This document shows positions 1 through 8,508 of a stretch of 54,484 bases of DNA, piece by piece. The notes under the pieces were generated by a model that searched no databases, was not told where the DNA came from, and was given only the letters and a program-made list of their open reading frames with translations. Numbering within the stretch: the stretch's first letter is position 1; each line of letters starts with the position of its first letter. This stretch comes from an uncultured Clostridia bacterium (GTDB lineage: Bacteria; Bacillota; Clostridia; Christensenellales; UBA1242), in NCBI GenBank assembly GCA_934754445.1, contig CAKVHZ010000005.1, positions 1 through 54,484 of the forward strand. Direction: 5' to 3'. The position numbers and the translations under genes are program-made.

Positions 1-43
1 GTTTAAACCCCTTTTAAGAAACGCTGTATTACGAAGTTTTTTC

Positions 44-2017
44 TCAGTAATTTGAGAATTGGCTGTTGTATAAGTTATAGTAAAACCCCTTTTTTTGAAG
101 TAATTGCTTGTGCGTGCCTTGTTCTATAATGTTGCCTTTGTTCATTACTAAAATTATATCTGATGAAATAATTGTAGATAACCTATGAGCGACAACAAAG
201 GTTGTTTTATTTTTCATTATTGAGTTAAATGCTTCTTGAATTTGTAGTTCGGTTCGAGTGTCAATATTGCTAGTTGCTTCATCTAAAATTAGCATTAGTG
301 GTTTTGTTAGCATTAGTCTTGCAATACAAATAAGTTGTTTTTGACCTTGACTTAAATTATCGCCATTTTCTGTGATAATAGTATCATAACCATTTTCTAA
401 AGTTTCTATAAAATAGTGCGCTCCTGCCTTTTTAGATGCTTTGATTATATCTTCTAGTTTCGCATCAGGACAGCCATAGGCGATATTATCTTTAATAGAT
501 GCTGAGAATAACCAAGTTTCTTGTAAAACCATGCCGAATTGTTTTCTTAAACTATCTCTAGTTAAGTCTTTTACATTATGGCCAGAAACTAAAATTTCGC
601 CAGAGTTAACATCATAAAATCGCATTAATAAATTAATAAGTGTGCTTTTCCCACAACCCGTAGGACCAACAATAGCCACTTTTTGTCCTTTCTCTACACT
701 TAAATTTAAGTTTTGAATTAATTTTTTATCTTGAGTATAAGAAAAATTTACATCTTTAAATACAACTGTTCCATCACATTTATCTAAAACTAAATTGTTT
801 TCATCACTAACTTCGTTTTCAATATCTAAAACATTAAAAACTCTTACTGCTGATGCTATAGCCGACTGAATATCTGAAAAAACTCCTGTAATTTCATCAA
901 AAGGTTTGGTGTATTTATTTGCATAAGACAACATAGTTGAAATAGAACCAATAGACATTTGTCCGTTTATTGCAAAAAGTGTGCCCATAATTGCTACTAT
1001 TGCATATAAGATGCCGTTTATAAATCTTGCTAGTGGGTTTGTTAGCGAGGCATAAAATACCGCTTGTTCGTTATATCCCCTTAAATTTTGATTAATTTTG
1101 TTGAACTTATTAACTGAACGGTCTTCATATTGAAATGCTTTGACAATTTTTTGATTTCCTACCATTTCGGTTAATTGACCAGATAAATCGCCAAGTGCTT
1201 TTGCTTGTTTTTTAAATAATTTATCTGATTTTTTAGCAATAATGGTTGCCACTAATATGCTTAAAGGTGTTACACAAACAATGACTATAGAAATTGTTAT
1301 GTTGATTCTAAACATAAATATTAATGTTAAAACGATACTTGCTAAACAATCAAAAATTGTTGTTAATCCTAAAACAAAGCCATCGGTTATGTTGTCAACA
1401 TCGTTTACCATTCTACTTTGTAAATCTCCATGAGATGAGTTATCTATAGTTTTTAGTGCTACTTTATTAAATTTTTTAAATATATCTATGTGTAATCTTT
1501 CTTCTATTTTATAAGATAGTGTATTTGCCATTTTGCTAGTAAGCCATTTAAAAATTGCAAAACCTACAATGCAAACAGAAAGCCACATAATAATTATGCC
1601 TAATTTTTCAAAATTAACATTGCCTATTTCTATAATTTGGTCTACACCTTTACCAATTAAAATAGGAATTAAAACTTCAAATATAGAATTTATAAAAGCA
1701 AAAATTATTGCAAAAATCAAATAACCCATAAACGGTTTAGCGAGTTTAAAAAATCGTCTTAAAACCTTAGGATTTTTATTTTTTATGTTTGCTACTCTTT
1801 CTATTTTAGGGGCTTTATCAGTTAAAATTATAGTTTTATCTGTTACTTTTTCTTGTTTTAATTCATTAATTATTTTGTTTGGAGTTTCAATGGAAGATGG
1901 CACAACCACTTTTTGCGTTACCGCTGGTTGCACCTTTTCTGGATTATTAAACGAAGGTTTTGGTAATTCTTCTATCGCCTTTTTAATCTCTCTTTCTTCT
2001 TTTTTGTTATCCATCAT
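44..2017 (-). CDS. ABC exporter half-transporter with the canonical catalytic NBD
   Basis: Type IV (exporter-fold) ABC half-transporter, 657 aa: a charged N-terminal extension of about 90 residues, a six-helix membrane domain, then a nucleotide-binding domain. Visible motifs are Walker A GPTGCGKST (about 451), a degenerate signature LSQGQ (about 553), Walker B ending LILDEAT with the catalytic Glu, and the switch His in VAHRLS (about 609). It lies 6 bp downstream of its partner half-transporter and is surely co-transcribed with it. The two ATG codons at the start are tandem; the GGGGA ribosome site is better spaced for the second (2014). Substrate unknown; the family exports lipids, drugs or peptides. 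Confidence 0.93.
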   Translation of the reverse strand: MMDNKKEEREIKKAIEELPKPSFNNPEKVQPAVTQKVVVPSSIETPNKIINELKQEKVTDKTIILTDKAPKIERVANIKNKNPKVLRRFFKLAKPFMGYLIFAIIFAFINSIFEVLIPILIGKGVDQIIEIGNVNFEKLGIIIMWLSVCIVGFAIFKWLTSKMANTLSYKIEERLHIDIFKKFNKVALKTIDNSSHGDLQSRMVNDVDNITDGFVLGLTTIFDCLASIVLTLIFMFRINITISIVIVCVTPLSILVATIIAKKSDKLFKKQAKALGDLSGQLTEMVGNQKIVKAFQYEDRSVNKFNKINQNLRGYNEQAVFYASLTNPLARFINGILYAIVAIMGTLFAINGQMSIGSISTMLSYANKYTKPFDEITGVFSDIQSAIASAVRVFNVLDIENEVSDENNLVLDKCDGTVVFKDVNFSYTQDKKLIQNLNLSVEKGQKVAIVGPTGCGKSTLINLLMRFYDVNSGEILVSGHNVKDLTRDSLRKQFGMVLQETWLFSASIKDNIAYGCPDAKLEDIIKASKKAGAHYFIETLENGYDTIITENGDNLSQGQKQLICIARLMLTKPLMLILDEATSNIDTRTELQIQEAFNSIMKNKTTFVVAHRLSTIISSDIILVMNKGNIIEQGTHKQLLQKKGFYYNLYNSQFSNY

Positions 2018-2023
2018 TTCCCC

Positions 2024-3754
2024 TTATTTTGTTTGAGAATCATATATTTCTTTATAAACTTTACAATTTTCTAACAACTCTTTATGTTTGCCTATTCCCA
2101 CAACATTCCCTTTATCTAGCACAACGATTATATCAGCATTTTTTACAGTGTTTGCTCTTTGAGAAATTAGCACTACCGTTGTATTTTTAATGTTTTGTTT
2201 TATCGCTTTTCTTAAGTTCGCATCGGTTTGAAAGTCTAACGCACTAGCGCTATCATCCATAATTAAAATTTCAGGGTCTCCTACTAATGCTCTTGCTATA
2301 GTCAATCTTTGACGCTGACCACCAGAAAAGTTTTTGCCACCTGATTGAACCATATAATCATATTTGTTAGGCAATTCGCTAACAAACTCTTCACTTTGCG
2401 AAATTTTTAAAGATTTATCCATTTCTTCTAATGTGGCATTTGGTTTTCTCCACGAAAGATTTTCTTTAAGTGTTCCTTTAAATAATACTGCTTTTTGTGG
2501 AACAACTCCTATTTTATCTCTAAGTTGTTTAAAACTATAATCTTTAACATTTACGCCGTCTACAAAAACTTCTCCACTAGTAGTGTCATAAAATCTAGGA
2601 ATTAAATATGCTACACTACTTTTTCCGCTTCCCGTTCCACCAATAATACCTAAAGTTTGACCACTATAAAGTTTTATTGATAAATTTTTAAAAGCAAATT
2701 TGGAGTCTATGCCATAAGAAAAAGAAACATTTTTAAATTCTATTTTAGGTATTTCTTTATCTGTTTCAATTTCTATAAATTCTTTATTTGTTTCTTCAAC
2801 ACTAGGTTTAGTATCAAAAACTTCGTTAATTCTTCCAGCACAATTAAACGCTTTTATAAAAGCAATTATTATATTTGCTAGTGATACTAGTGCCGAAGTT
2901 ATTTGCGTTAAGTAATTAATAAATGCAATTATTTGACCTTGTGTAAGCGAGCCGACATTTACTTGAATTCCCCCAAACCATAAAACTGCAACAATTGTAA
3001 AGTTAATAATGGTAAAAGTTAAAGGATTCATTAAAGATGAAACATCAACAACTTTTATTGCCGATTTCCTTAGTCTTTTAGCACTTTCAACAAATCTTTC
3101 TTCTTCGTAATTTTGCTTATTAAAAGCTCTAACAACCCTAACACCCTCTAGGTTTTCTCTCGTTATTTCCGATAACTTATCTAAATTCTTTTGAGTTTTG
3201 TTATATAGTGGGTCGGTTAATTTTAAAATTAAAAATATAACACCTAAAATTAAAGGCGAAACTATTAAAAATATTAGCGATAATTTAATGTCTATAATCA
3301 TCGCCATGACAATAGAACCAATAAGTAGAAATGGCGTTCGCATTACATTTCTTAAAAAAGAAGAAACCGCTGTTTGAACTCTTGAAACATCGTGAGTTAT
3401 TCTATTGTTAATGCTTGCGGTGCTAAATTTATCAAGTTCAGCATGAGATAAAGTATTAATATGAGCAAAAAGGTTTTTACGAATTTCCGCACCAAAACCC
3501 ATGCTGGCTTTTGCAGCATGTTTTTGACATATAACGGCAACTATTATTCCTAAAATGTTTAAACCAACAACTATTGAACCATATATCGCTATATATCTTA
3601 TATCATGATTAGCAACACCAATATCTATCATGTTTGCCACTAATAATGGTATAATCAATTCTGTAATTGTTTCTATAAATTTAAAACAAGGAGCAATTAT
3701 TGCATCTTTTCTGTATCCTTTTAAATATTTTAATAGTTTTTTCATGAATATCAC
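2024..3754 (-). CDS. ABC exporter half-transporter with a degenerate catalytic site
   Basis: Partner half-transporter, 576 aa, membrane domain followed by NBD. Walker A GGTGSGKSS (about 368) and signature FSGGQ (about 475) are canonical. Walker B reads LIMDDSAS, with Asp in place of the catalytic Glu, and the switch loop reads LISQRA, with Gln in place of His. These are the substitutions of the non-catalytic site in heterodimeric exporters such as TM287/288, and they complement the LSQGQ signature of the downstream gene. The longest frame opens with GTG; an ATG three codons later (3745) is equally plausible, and neither has a clear ribosome site. First gene of a two-gene operon. Confidence 0.93.
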   Translation of the reverse strand: MIFMKKLLKYLKGYRKDAIIAPCFKFIETITELIIPLLVANMIDIGVANHDIRYIAIYGSIVVGLNILGIIVAVICQKHAAKASMGFGAEIRKNLFAHINTLSHAELDKFSTASINNRITHDVSRVQTAVSSFLRNVMRTPFLLIGSIVMAMIIDIKLSLIFLIVSPLILGVIFLILKLTDPLYNKTQKNLDKLSEITRENLEGVRVVRAFNKQNYEEERFVESAKRLRKSAIKVVDVSSLMNPLTFTIINFTIVAVLWFGGIQVNVGSLTQGQIIAFINYLTQITSALVSLANIIIAFIKAFNCAGRINEVFDTKPSVEETNKEFIEIETDKEIPKIEFKNVSFSYGIDSKFAFKNLSIKLYSGQTLGIIGGTGSGKSSVAYLIPRFYDTTSGEVFVDGVNVKDYSFKQLRDKIGVVPQKAVLFKGTLKENLSWRKPNATLEEMDKSLKISQSEEFVSELPNKYDYMVQSGGKNFSGGQRQRLTIARALVGDPEILIMDDSASALDFQTDANLRKAIKQNIKNTTVVLISQRANTVKNADIIVVLDKGNVVGIGKHKELLENCKVYKEIYDSQTK

Positions 3755-3923
3755 ATTTTAACATAATTATACAAATATTGCAAGTCTTTATATGTTTTGT
3801 ATTAACATTCAATAATTATTTATATATAAATAGTGTTTTCCCTTACTTAATTTTTATTCTATTTGTTATTTTAATTTACAAATTTTAAAATTTAATGTAA
3901 TATATTATTATAAGGAGATTTTA

Positions 3924-4415
3924 ATGGACTACTATAATAAAAAACTAATTTCAAATTTAATAATATCAATAATGCTAACAATTTTCTTTCCTATAGGAGT
4001 ATTAGGAATAATATTTGGTGCAACAAAACATATAACAATTCTATTAGTGTTTGGAATTATTTTAACAATCCTTGGCTTTTATGTTTCTCCCGTTATGTGG
4101 GGAGTTTATGGAAATACAAAAAGTTTAAAAATAGTTTTGAATTTAATAGTAAATGAGTATATGTATTCAGTTAGCGATATTGCTACTCACCTAAACAAAA
4201 GCGAAGAAGAAATAAAAACTAAAATATCCACTTTAATTGAAAAAGGATATTTAAAAGGATATATTTATAAAGACGGCTTTTTAGAATTAAACACAAATAA
4301 AAAACAAACTGGCGAGCATACAAAAACTATTAAATGCACAAACTGTGGCGGAACAATGCATTTAGATGGCATAAACTATGTTTGCGACTATTGTGGAACT
4401 GTAAAACATAAATAA
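3924..4415 (+). CDS. Membrane protein with winged-helix-like middle and C-terminal zinc ribbon
   Basis: 163 aa. Two hydrophobic segments occupy about residues 10-65. A helix-turn-helix-like stretch follows (about 75-115, reading VSDIATHLNKSEEEI and then a K/G-rich wing), and the protein ends with a zinc ribbon, CTNCGG...CDYCG. Start chosen from AAGGAG 7 nt before ATG. It stands alone, between the divergent ABC operon and a convergent gene pair. The layout (membrane, wHTH, ribbon) is common in uncharacterised Bacillota proteins; function unknown. Whether the winged helix binds DNA or protein cannot be told from sequence. Confidence 0.8.
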   Translation: MDYYNKKLISNLIISIMLTIFFPIGVLGIIFGATKHITILLVFGIILTILGFYVSPVMWGVYGNTKSLKIVLNLIVNEYMYSVSDIATHLNKSEEEIKTKISTLIEKGYLKGYIYKDGFLELNTNKKQTGEHTKTIKCTNCGGTMHLDGINYVCDYCGTVKHK

Positions 4416-4480
4416 AGTGAAAGACTAAGAGTGAGATGACAGATAAATTATAAAACATAAAAAATATATTGATAAACTAA

Positions 4481-4514
4481 AAAAAAGAAGTGAAAATTTA
4501 ATCACTTCTTTTTA
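4481..4514. terminator. Bidirectional Rho-independent terminator
   Basis: A near-perfect inverted repeat (AAAAAGAAGTGA / TCACTTCTTTTT, loop of about 8 nt) with A and T tracts on both sides. It sits between two convergent genes and can serve both. Confidence 0.85.
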
Positions 4515-4515
4515 A

Positions 4516-4734
4516 TTATTTGAAAAACAAGTAAAGCAATAAGGCTTCGCAAGGTAGTTTTATTTTTTTTCGTTTAAACTTCTCACATTCTTTTTTTGCT
4601 TCTATTTCATGTTCAATAATATTCCTTTTTTTTGTTTCTTTATAATCTATATAAAGTTCGTTACTATAAAAAACTTCTCTTTTTCCACCGCGCATGCTTG
4701 TAAGTGTGGCTTGAAATTTAAGTTTTTTGCTCAT
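4516..4734 (-). CDS. Small basic protein of unknown function, coupled to the DUF11-like gene
   Basis: 72 aa, rich in Lys and Glu, with a hydrophobic C-terminus (LLLYLFF). No family recognised. Its ATG overlaps the TAA stop of the upstream gene in a TAATG arrangement, so it is probably translated by re-initiation and works with, or is dosed against, that protein. No signal peptide. A short bidirectional terminator follows immediately. Real-gene status rests on the coupling and clean frame rather than homology. Confidence 0.65.
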   Translation of the reverse strand: MSKKLKFQATLTSMRGGKREVFYSNELYIDYKETKKRNIIEHEIEAKKECEKFKRKKIKLPCEALLLYLFFK

Positions 4735-5501
4735 TATTTTACCTCAACTTCAAAGGTTACTGTTATTTCATCTCCCGCATTCATATCTTGTAATTTAAAA
4801 CCAACTGTTGGGTCTAAACCTTCTTTTAGTTCATTATTTATTTTAACACTATTTTCCACAAAACTTGTTTCTGCTGGTATATCATCTTTAAAGAAAATAT
4901 CAGTATTTAAATATCGCCCATTGTTTGTTATAACATTTTGAAACATTAAATTGTCACCTTTAATTACTGCACTTTTATTTGAAGTTTTTACTATTGTTAT
5001 TTTATTATCACTTATTTCTATACTCACAACCATGGTTTTTTCGGTAAAATTTAAATCTTCATTAACTGTATAACTTATATCACTAATCGTGTTTATAATA
5101 TCAGTTGCAGGACTTTCGTTAATCACTAACAAATATGTTATAGTTATGTTTTCTCCCGCATTTATAGGGTTATCAAGTACAACCCCCTTAGTAATATCCG
5201 CATCTAATTTTGCTACTCCGCCTATTATTAAAGACCCCGCTTTAAAAGTTCCTCCACTACTTATTGTTTCTTTAATATTTGTTACAGTTATAGGATATTC
5301 ACTATTATTTATTAATTTTAAAGTTTGTAAAATTTCATCCTTGGGTGCACCATAACTACTTGCTGTAGATTTTTCTTTTAAAAACGATGTCGTCATATTT
5401 TCAGTAGCAGATTCGTTACTTTGGGTTTGATAGTTTTTTTTAGTATCATCAGGCATAGTGTAATTAGAAGTTAAATTAGATATATTTATTATTTTTGCCA
5501 T
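4734..5501 (-). CDS. DUF11-like beta-sandwich repeat protein without signal peptide
   Basis: 255 aa. After a Ser/Thr/Asn-rich N-terminus of about 55 residues there are two beta-rich repeats (about 55-140 and 150-255). They carry the features of the DUF11/TIGR01451 surface-repeat family: NNS or TNNGRYLNTDIFFKDDIP, then a V-x-G-E-I-T-V-T-F end. There is no signal peptide, no sortase motif and no membrane anchor, which is odd for this family. An intracellular or spore-layer place is possible in a spore former, but that is inference. The start follows an AAGGAG-like site (5508-5514). The gene is translationally coupled to the 72-aa gene downstream. Confidence 0.7.
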   Translation of the reverse strand: MAKIINISNLTSNYTMPDDTKKNYQTQSNESATENMTTSFLKEKSTASSYGAPKDEILQTLKLINNSEYPITVTNIKETISSGGTFKAGSLIIGGVAKLDADITKGVVLDNPINAGENITITYLLVINESPATDIINTISDISYTVNEDLNFTEKTMVVSIEISDNKITIVKTSNKSAVIKGDNLMFQNVITNNGRYLNTDIFFKDDIPAETSFVENSVKINNELKEGLDPTVGFKLQDMNAGDEITVTFEVEVK

Positions 5502-5608
5502 ACTTTTCTCCTTGAGTTATTTATAACCACTATATGTAACTTAAAATAAAATTGCTAACAAAATAAATTTTTAAAGTTTATTTATTATGCTTAAATTAAA
5601 AATTATGT

Positions 5609-5614
5609 TATAAT
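5609..5614 (+). promoter_or_regulatory. Extended -10 box giving a near-leaderless mrnC mRNA
   Basis: TG-T-TATAAT ends 9 nt before the mrnC ATG, and no ribosome-binding site lies between. Transcription should start at about 5621-5623, leaving 0-3 nt of leader. Confidence 0.6.
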
Positions 5615-5623
5615 AAAATAAAT

Positions 5624-6061
5624 ATGGAAAAATTAATTGATAATATATTGGTTGAGTTTAAAATAAACGAAAAAGAAATAAAAAATTATTCAATGCTCTC
5701 TCTTGCCTTTTTAGGAGATAGTATTCATAGTTTATATATAAGAAATTATTTGATTACTAAAGCAAATTCTAAAGTTAAAGAATTACATTCAATGGCTACT
5801 AAATATGTTAAAGCAAAATCTCAAAGCATTGTGATAGAAAATTTAAACGATTTAACTTTAGAAGAACAGCAAATAGTAAAAACCGCAAGAAACAGCAAAA
5901 CGAATAATATTGCTAAAAATAGCACAATAAAAGATTATAAAAATGCAACCGCATTTGAAGCACTACTTGGCTATTTAGCATTAAACAAAAATTATGAAAG
6001 ATTAAACAAAATATTAAAAAAATCGGTAGAAATTACTGAAAAACCATTAAAAAACAATTAA
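5624..6061 (+). CDS. mrnC: Mini-ribonuclease III (23S rRNA maturation)
   Basis: 145 aa, a single RNase III-type catalytic domain with no dsRNA-binding domain, the normal size for MrnC. The signature AFLGDSIHSLYIRNYL (about 29-44) matches the family's LGDAV-x-E-x-x-VR motif including the catalytic Asp. A second acidic site lies near FEALLGYL (about 114-121). MrnC trims the ends of 23S rRNA precursors in Bacillus. It starts a run mrnC-rlmB-sigH as in many Bacillota, though cysS is not in front of it and yacP is missing. No Shine-Dalgarno is present (see the -10 box just upstream). Confidence 0.93.
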   Translation: MEKLIDNILVEFKINEKEIKNYSMLSLAFLGDSIHSLYIRNYLITKANSKVKELHSMATKYVKAKSQSIVIENLNDLTLEEQQIVKTARNSKTNNIAKNSTIKDYKNATAFEALLGYLALNKNYERLNKILKKSVEITEKPLKNN

Positions 6062-6075
6062 AAGGAATAACAAAT

Positions 6076-6792
6076 ATGAGAATTTATGGTAAAAACACTT
6101 GCATAGAATATTTAAAAAGTGGTAGTAAAATTAATAAGGTTTATTTACAAAAAAACATAGATGAAAAGTTTAAAAACGAAGTTTGCTCTTTATATAAAAA
6201 TACAAATTTAGTTGAAAAAGATTTTTTAAACAAATTAACAAATTTTAAAAATCATCAAGGTATTGTAATTGACATTGAAGAATATAAATTTTGTGATTTA
6301 GATGAAATATTACAAATTCATAAACAAAAAAACACTAATGCATTTATTGTAATTTTAGACAATTTAGAAGACCCACAAAATTTTGGTAGTTTAATTAGAA
6401 GTAGTGTTTGTGCTGGAGCGGACGGAATAATTATTCCTAAAAATCACAGCGTTAGCATAACAGAAACAGTCTATAAAGTAAGTAGTGGTGCATTAAATCA
6501 TATAAAAATTTGTATGGTTAATAACATAAACGAAGCCATTAAAAAAATTAAAAAAGAAAATATTTTTGTTTATGGACTAGAAGCAGGCGAAACTTATATT
6601 TATAATGCCGACCTAACTTATAATATTGCTTTAGTTGTTGGTAGTGAAGGAAAAGGAATAAGCAGACTTACTAAAGAACTTTGTGATGAAATTGTAAGTA
6701 TTCCTATAACTAACAAAATAAATAGTTTAAATGCTCAAGTAGCAGGAGCAATAGGATTATTTGAAGTAGTCCGTCAACGAACAAAAGGATAA
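6076..6792 (+). CDS. rlmB: 23S rRNA (guanosine-2'-O)-methyltransferase, SpoU/TrmH family
   Basis: 238 aa. N-terminal substrate-binding domain (about 1-75), then a SPOUT knot domain with motif 1 (LEDPQNFGSLIRS, catalytic Asn and Arg), motif 2 (VVGSEGKGISR) and motif 3 (IPITNKINSLNAQVAGAI). RlmB 2'-O-methylates a guanosine in domain V of 23S rRNA; paralogues act on tRNA, so the exact target is inferred from context (between mrnC and sigH, as in Bacillus). An AAAGGA site precedes the ATG. It ends two bases before sigH. Confidence 0.9.
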   Translation: MRIYGKNTCIEYLKSGSKINKVYLQKNIDEKFKNEVCSLYKNTNLVEKDFLNKLTNFKNHQGIVIDIEEYKFCDLDEILQIHKQKNTNAFIVILDNLEDPQNFGSLIRSSVCAGADGIIIPKNHSVSITETVYKVSSGALNHIKICMVNNINEAIKKIKKENIFVYGLEAGETYIYNADLTYNIALVVGSEGKGISRLTKELCDEIVSIPITNKINSLNAQVAGAIGLFEVVRQRTKG

Positions 6793-6794
6793 AA

Positions 6795-7340
6795 ATGGAA
6801 GATATAGAATTAATTGAAAGAGCAAAAAATGGCGATGAAAAATGTTTAGATACATTAATGGCAAGTTATAAAAAATTAGTTACTACAATATCTAGAAAAT
6901 ACTTTATAATAGGTGCCGACATAAACGATGTAATTCAAGAAGGAATGATAGGACTTTTTAATGCCTACACTAATTTTGATAAAGAAAAAAATGCTCAATT
7001 TAAAACTTTTGCAACAATTTGCATTAATAGGCAAATAATTTCCGCCATAAAAAAAGCATATAAATTTAGTAACGAATTAACGATTGATGATAATTTAAAT
7101 ATCTTAACAAATAATTCCCCTATCATCTCTCCAGAAGAAGATTTTATTTTTCACGAAGAATACAAATTACTTTTAAAAGAAATAGAAAAGCAATTAAGCA
7201 AAAAAGAGCAAGAAATTTTATATAAATTTTTAGAAAACAAAAGTTATGATGAAATTGCTGAAGAATTATCTTCTTCTAAAAAAAGTGTTGATAATGCTTT
7301 AAGTAGAATAAGAAATAAATTAAAATATTTAAACAAATAG
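6795..7340 (+). CDS. sigH: RNA polymerase sigma-H factor (sporulation and stationary phase)
   Basis: 181 aa sigma-70 factor. Region 2 is clear: core binding DVIQEGMIGLFNAYTNFD, then the -10 recognition helix with FKTFATICINRQIISAIKKA. Region 4 follows (LSKKEQEILYKFLENKSYDEIAEELSSSKKSVDNALSRIRNKL). Both match Bacillus SigH closely, and it follows rlmB as in Bacillus. SigH transcribes early sporulation genes (spo0A, spoIIA, ftsAZ promoters). An AAAGGA ribosome site overlaps the end of rlmB, so the two are coupled. Confidence 0.9.
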   Translation: MEDIELIERAKNGDEKCLDTLMASYKKLVTTISRKYFIIGADINDVIQEGMIGLFNAYTNFDKEKNAQFKTFATICINRQIISAIKKAYKFSNELTIDDNLNILTNNSPIISPEEDFIFHEEYKLLLKEIEKQLSKKEQEILYKFLENKSYDEIAEELSSSKKSVDNALSRIRNKLKYLNK

Positions 7341-7407
7341 TTTTTAAATTTTTAGAAAATAAGTTATAATATAATAAAAGTAACTTATTTTTTTAAAGGA
7401 AATTTTT

Positions 7408-8508
7408 ATGACAAATTTAGCACTTTATAGAGAATATCGACCAGCAACTTTTGAAGATGTAATTGGTCAAGAACACATTATAAAAACTTTAAAAAATCAA
7501 ATTAAAAATAATAGTTTGTCTCACGCATATTTGTTTTGTGGAACAAGAGGCGTTGGTAAAACTAGCACAGCAAGAATTTTTGCAAAAGCAATAAATTGTG
7601 AAAATAATGTTGATGGCTCACCTTGTCTAAAATGTAAAACTTGTTTAAGTTTAAACAATTCTTCTAACATTGATATTTTAGAAATTGATGCCGCTTCTAA
7701 TAACAGAGTTGATGAGATAAGAGATTTAAGAGATAAAGTTAAATATCCCCCAGTAAATGGTAAATATAAAGTTTATATCATAGATGAAGTTCATATGTTA
7801 ACCGATAGTGCATATAATGCCTTACTTAAAACTTTAGAAGAACCACCTGCTCATGCAATATTTATATTATGCACAACAGAAGTTCATAAACTACCTAAAA
7901 CAATTCTTTCTCGTTGTATGCGTTTTGATTTTAGGTTGGTTTCTTGTGATGATTTAGAAAAATTGTTAATAAAAGTATTTAACGATAAAAACATTACATA
8001 TGAAAAAGAAGCCTTACATTTAATTGCTTCTCGTGGCGAAGGTAGCGTTAGAGATACTCTTTCTATTGCTGACCTTTGCGTAAGTTTTTGTAATAAAAAT
8101 GTAACTTACAAAGGATGCCTTGATGCCTTAGGTAGTTCTTCAATAGATAGTTTAGATGAAATAACCGATAGTTTAATTGAAAATAATGGCGAAAAATTAC
8201 TAACTAGTTTAGATAAAATTGCACTTAGTGGAATAAATTTTACTATTTTTGCAAAAGAACTTATTAGTTATTTTAAAACTTTACTCACAATAAAAAATGT
8301 TAATAATAGTCAAAGGTTTTTAATGCTACCTGATGATGTGTTTAATAAATACTTAAAAAGAGCAAATGCTTTTACTAGCGAAGAACTTTTAATGATTATG
8401 ACAAAACTAACCGAAATTGAAACTCAACTTAAATTTAGTTTAGATGCCCGAATGCAAGTGGAATTAACCCTACTTAACATTTTATGTGAAAAAAAAAAGA
8501 CTATCTAA
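7408..8508 (+). CDS. dnaX: DNA polymerase III gamma subunit (0-frame product of dnaX)
   Basis: 366 aa in the zero frame. AAA+ clamp-loader ATPase: Walker A GTRGVGKTS (about 45-53), four zinc-binding Cys in CENNVDGSPCLKCKTC (about 64-79), Walker B IIDEVHML (about 125), sensor 1 CTTEVHK, sensor 2 GEGSVRDTL. Domain III follows and the frame ends with KKKTI just after a ten-A run. This short form corresponds to gamma. It loads the DnaN clamp. It has its own promoter region and an AAAGGAAA ribosome site 8 nt before ATG. Confidence 0.93.
   Translation: MTNLALYREYRPATFEDVIGQEHIIKTLKNQIKNNSLSHAYLFCGTRGVGKTSTARIFAKAINCENNVDGSPCLKCKTCLSLNNSSNIDILEIDAASNNRVDEIRDLRDKVKYPPVNGKYKVYIIDEVHMLTDSAYNALLKTLEEPPAHAIFILCTTEVHKLPKTILSRCMRFDFRLVSCDDLEKLLIKVFNDKNITYEKEALHLIASRGEGSVRDTLSIADLCVSFCNKNVTYKGCLDALGSSSIDSLDEITDSLIENNGEKLLTSLDKIALSGINFTIFAKELISYFKTLLTIKNVNNSQRFLMLPDDVFNKYLKRANAFTSEELLMIMTKLTEIETQLKFSLDARMQVELTLLNILCEKKKTI

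Noticed and set aside
1785..2036. Plus-strand frame of 83 codons and the other plus-strand frames within the ABC genes
   Set aside because: Antisense shadows: no ribosome sites, hydrophobic strings produced by AT-rich antisense codons, inside genes with clear motifs.
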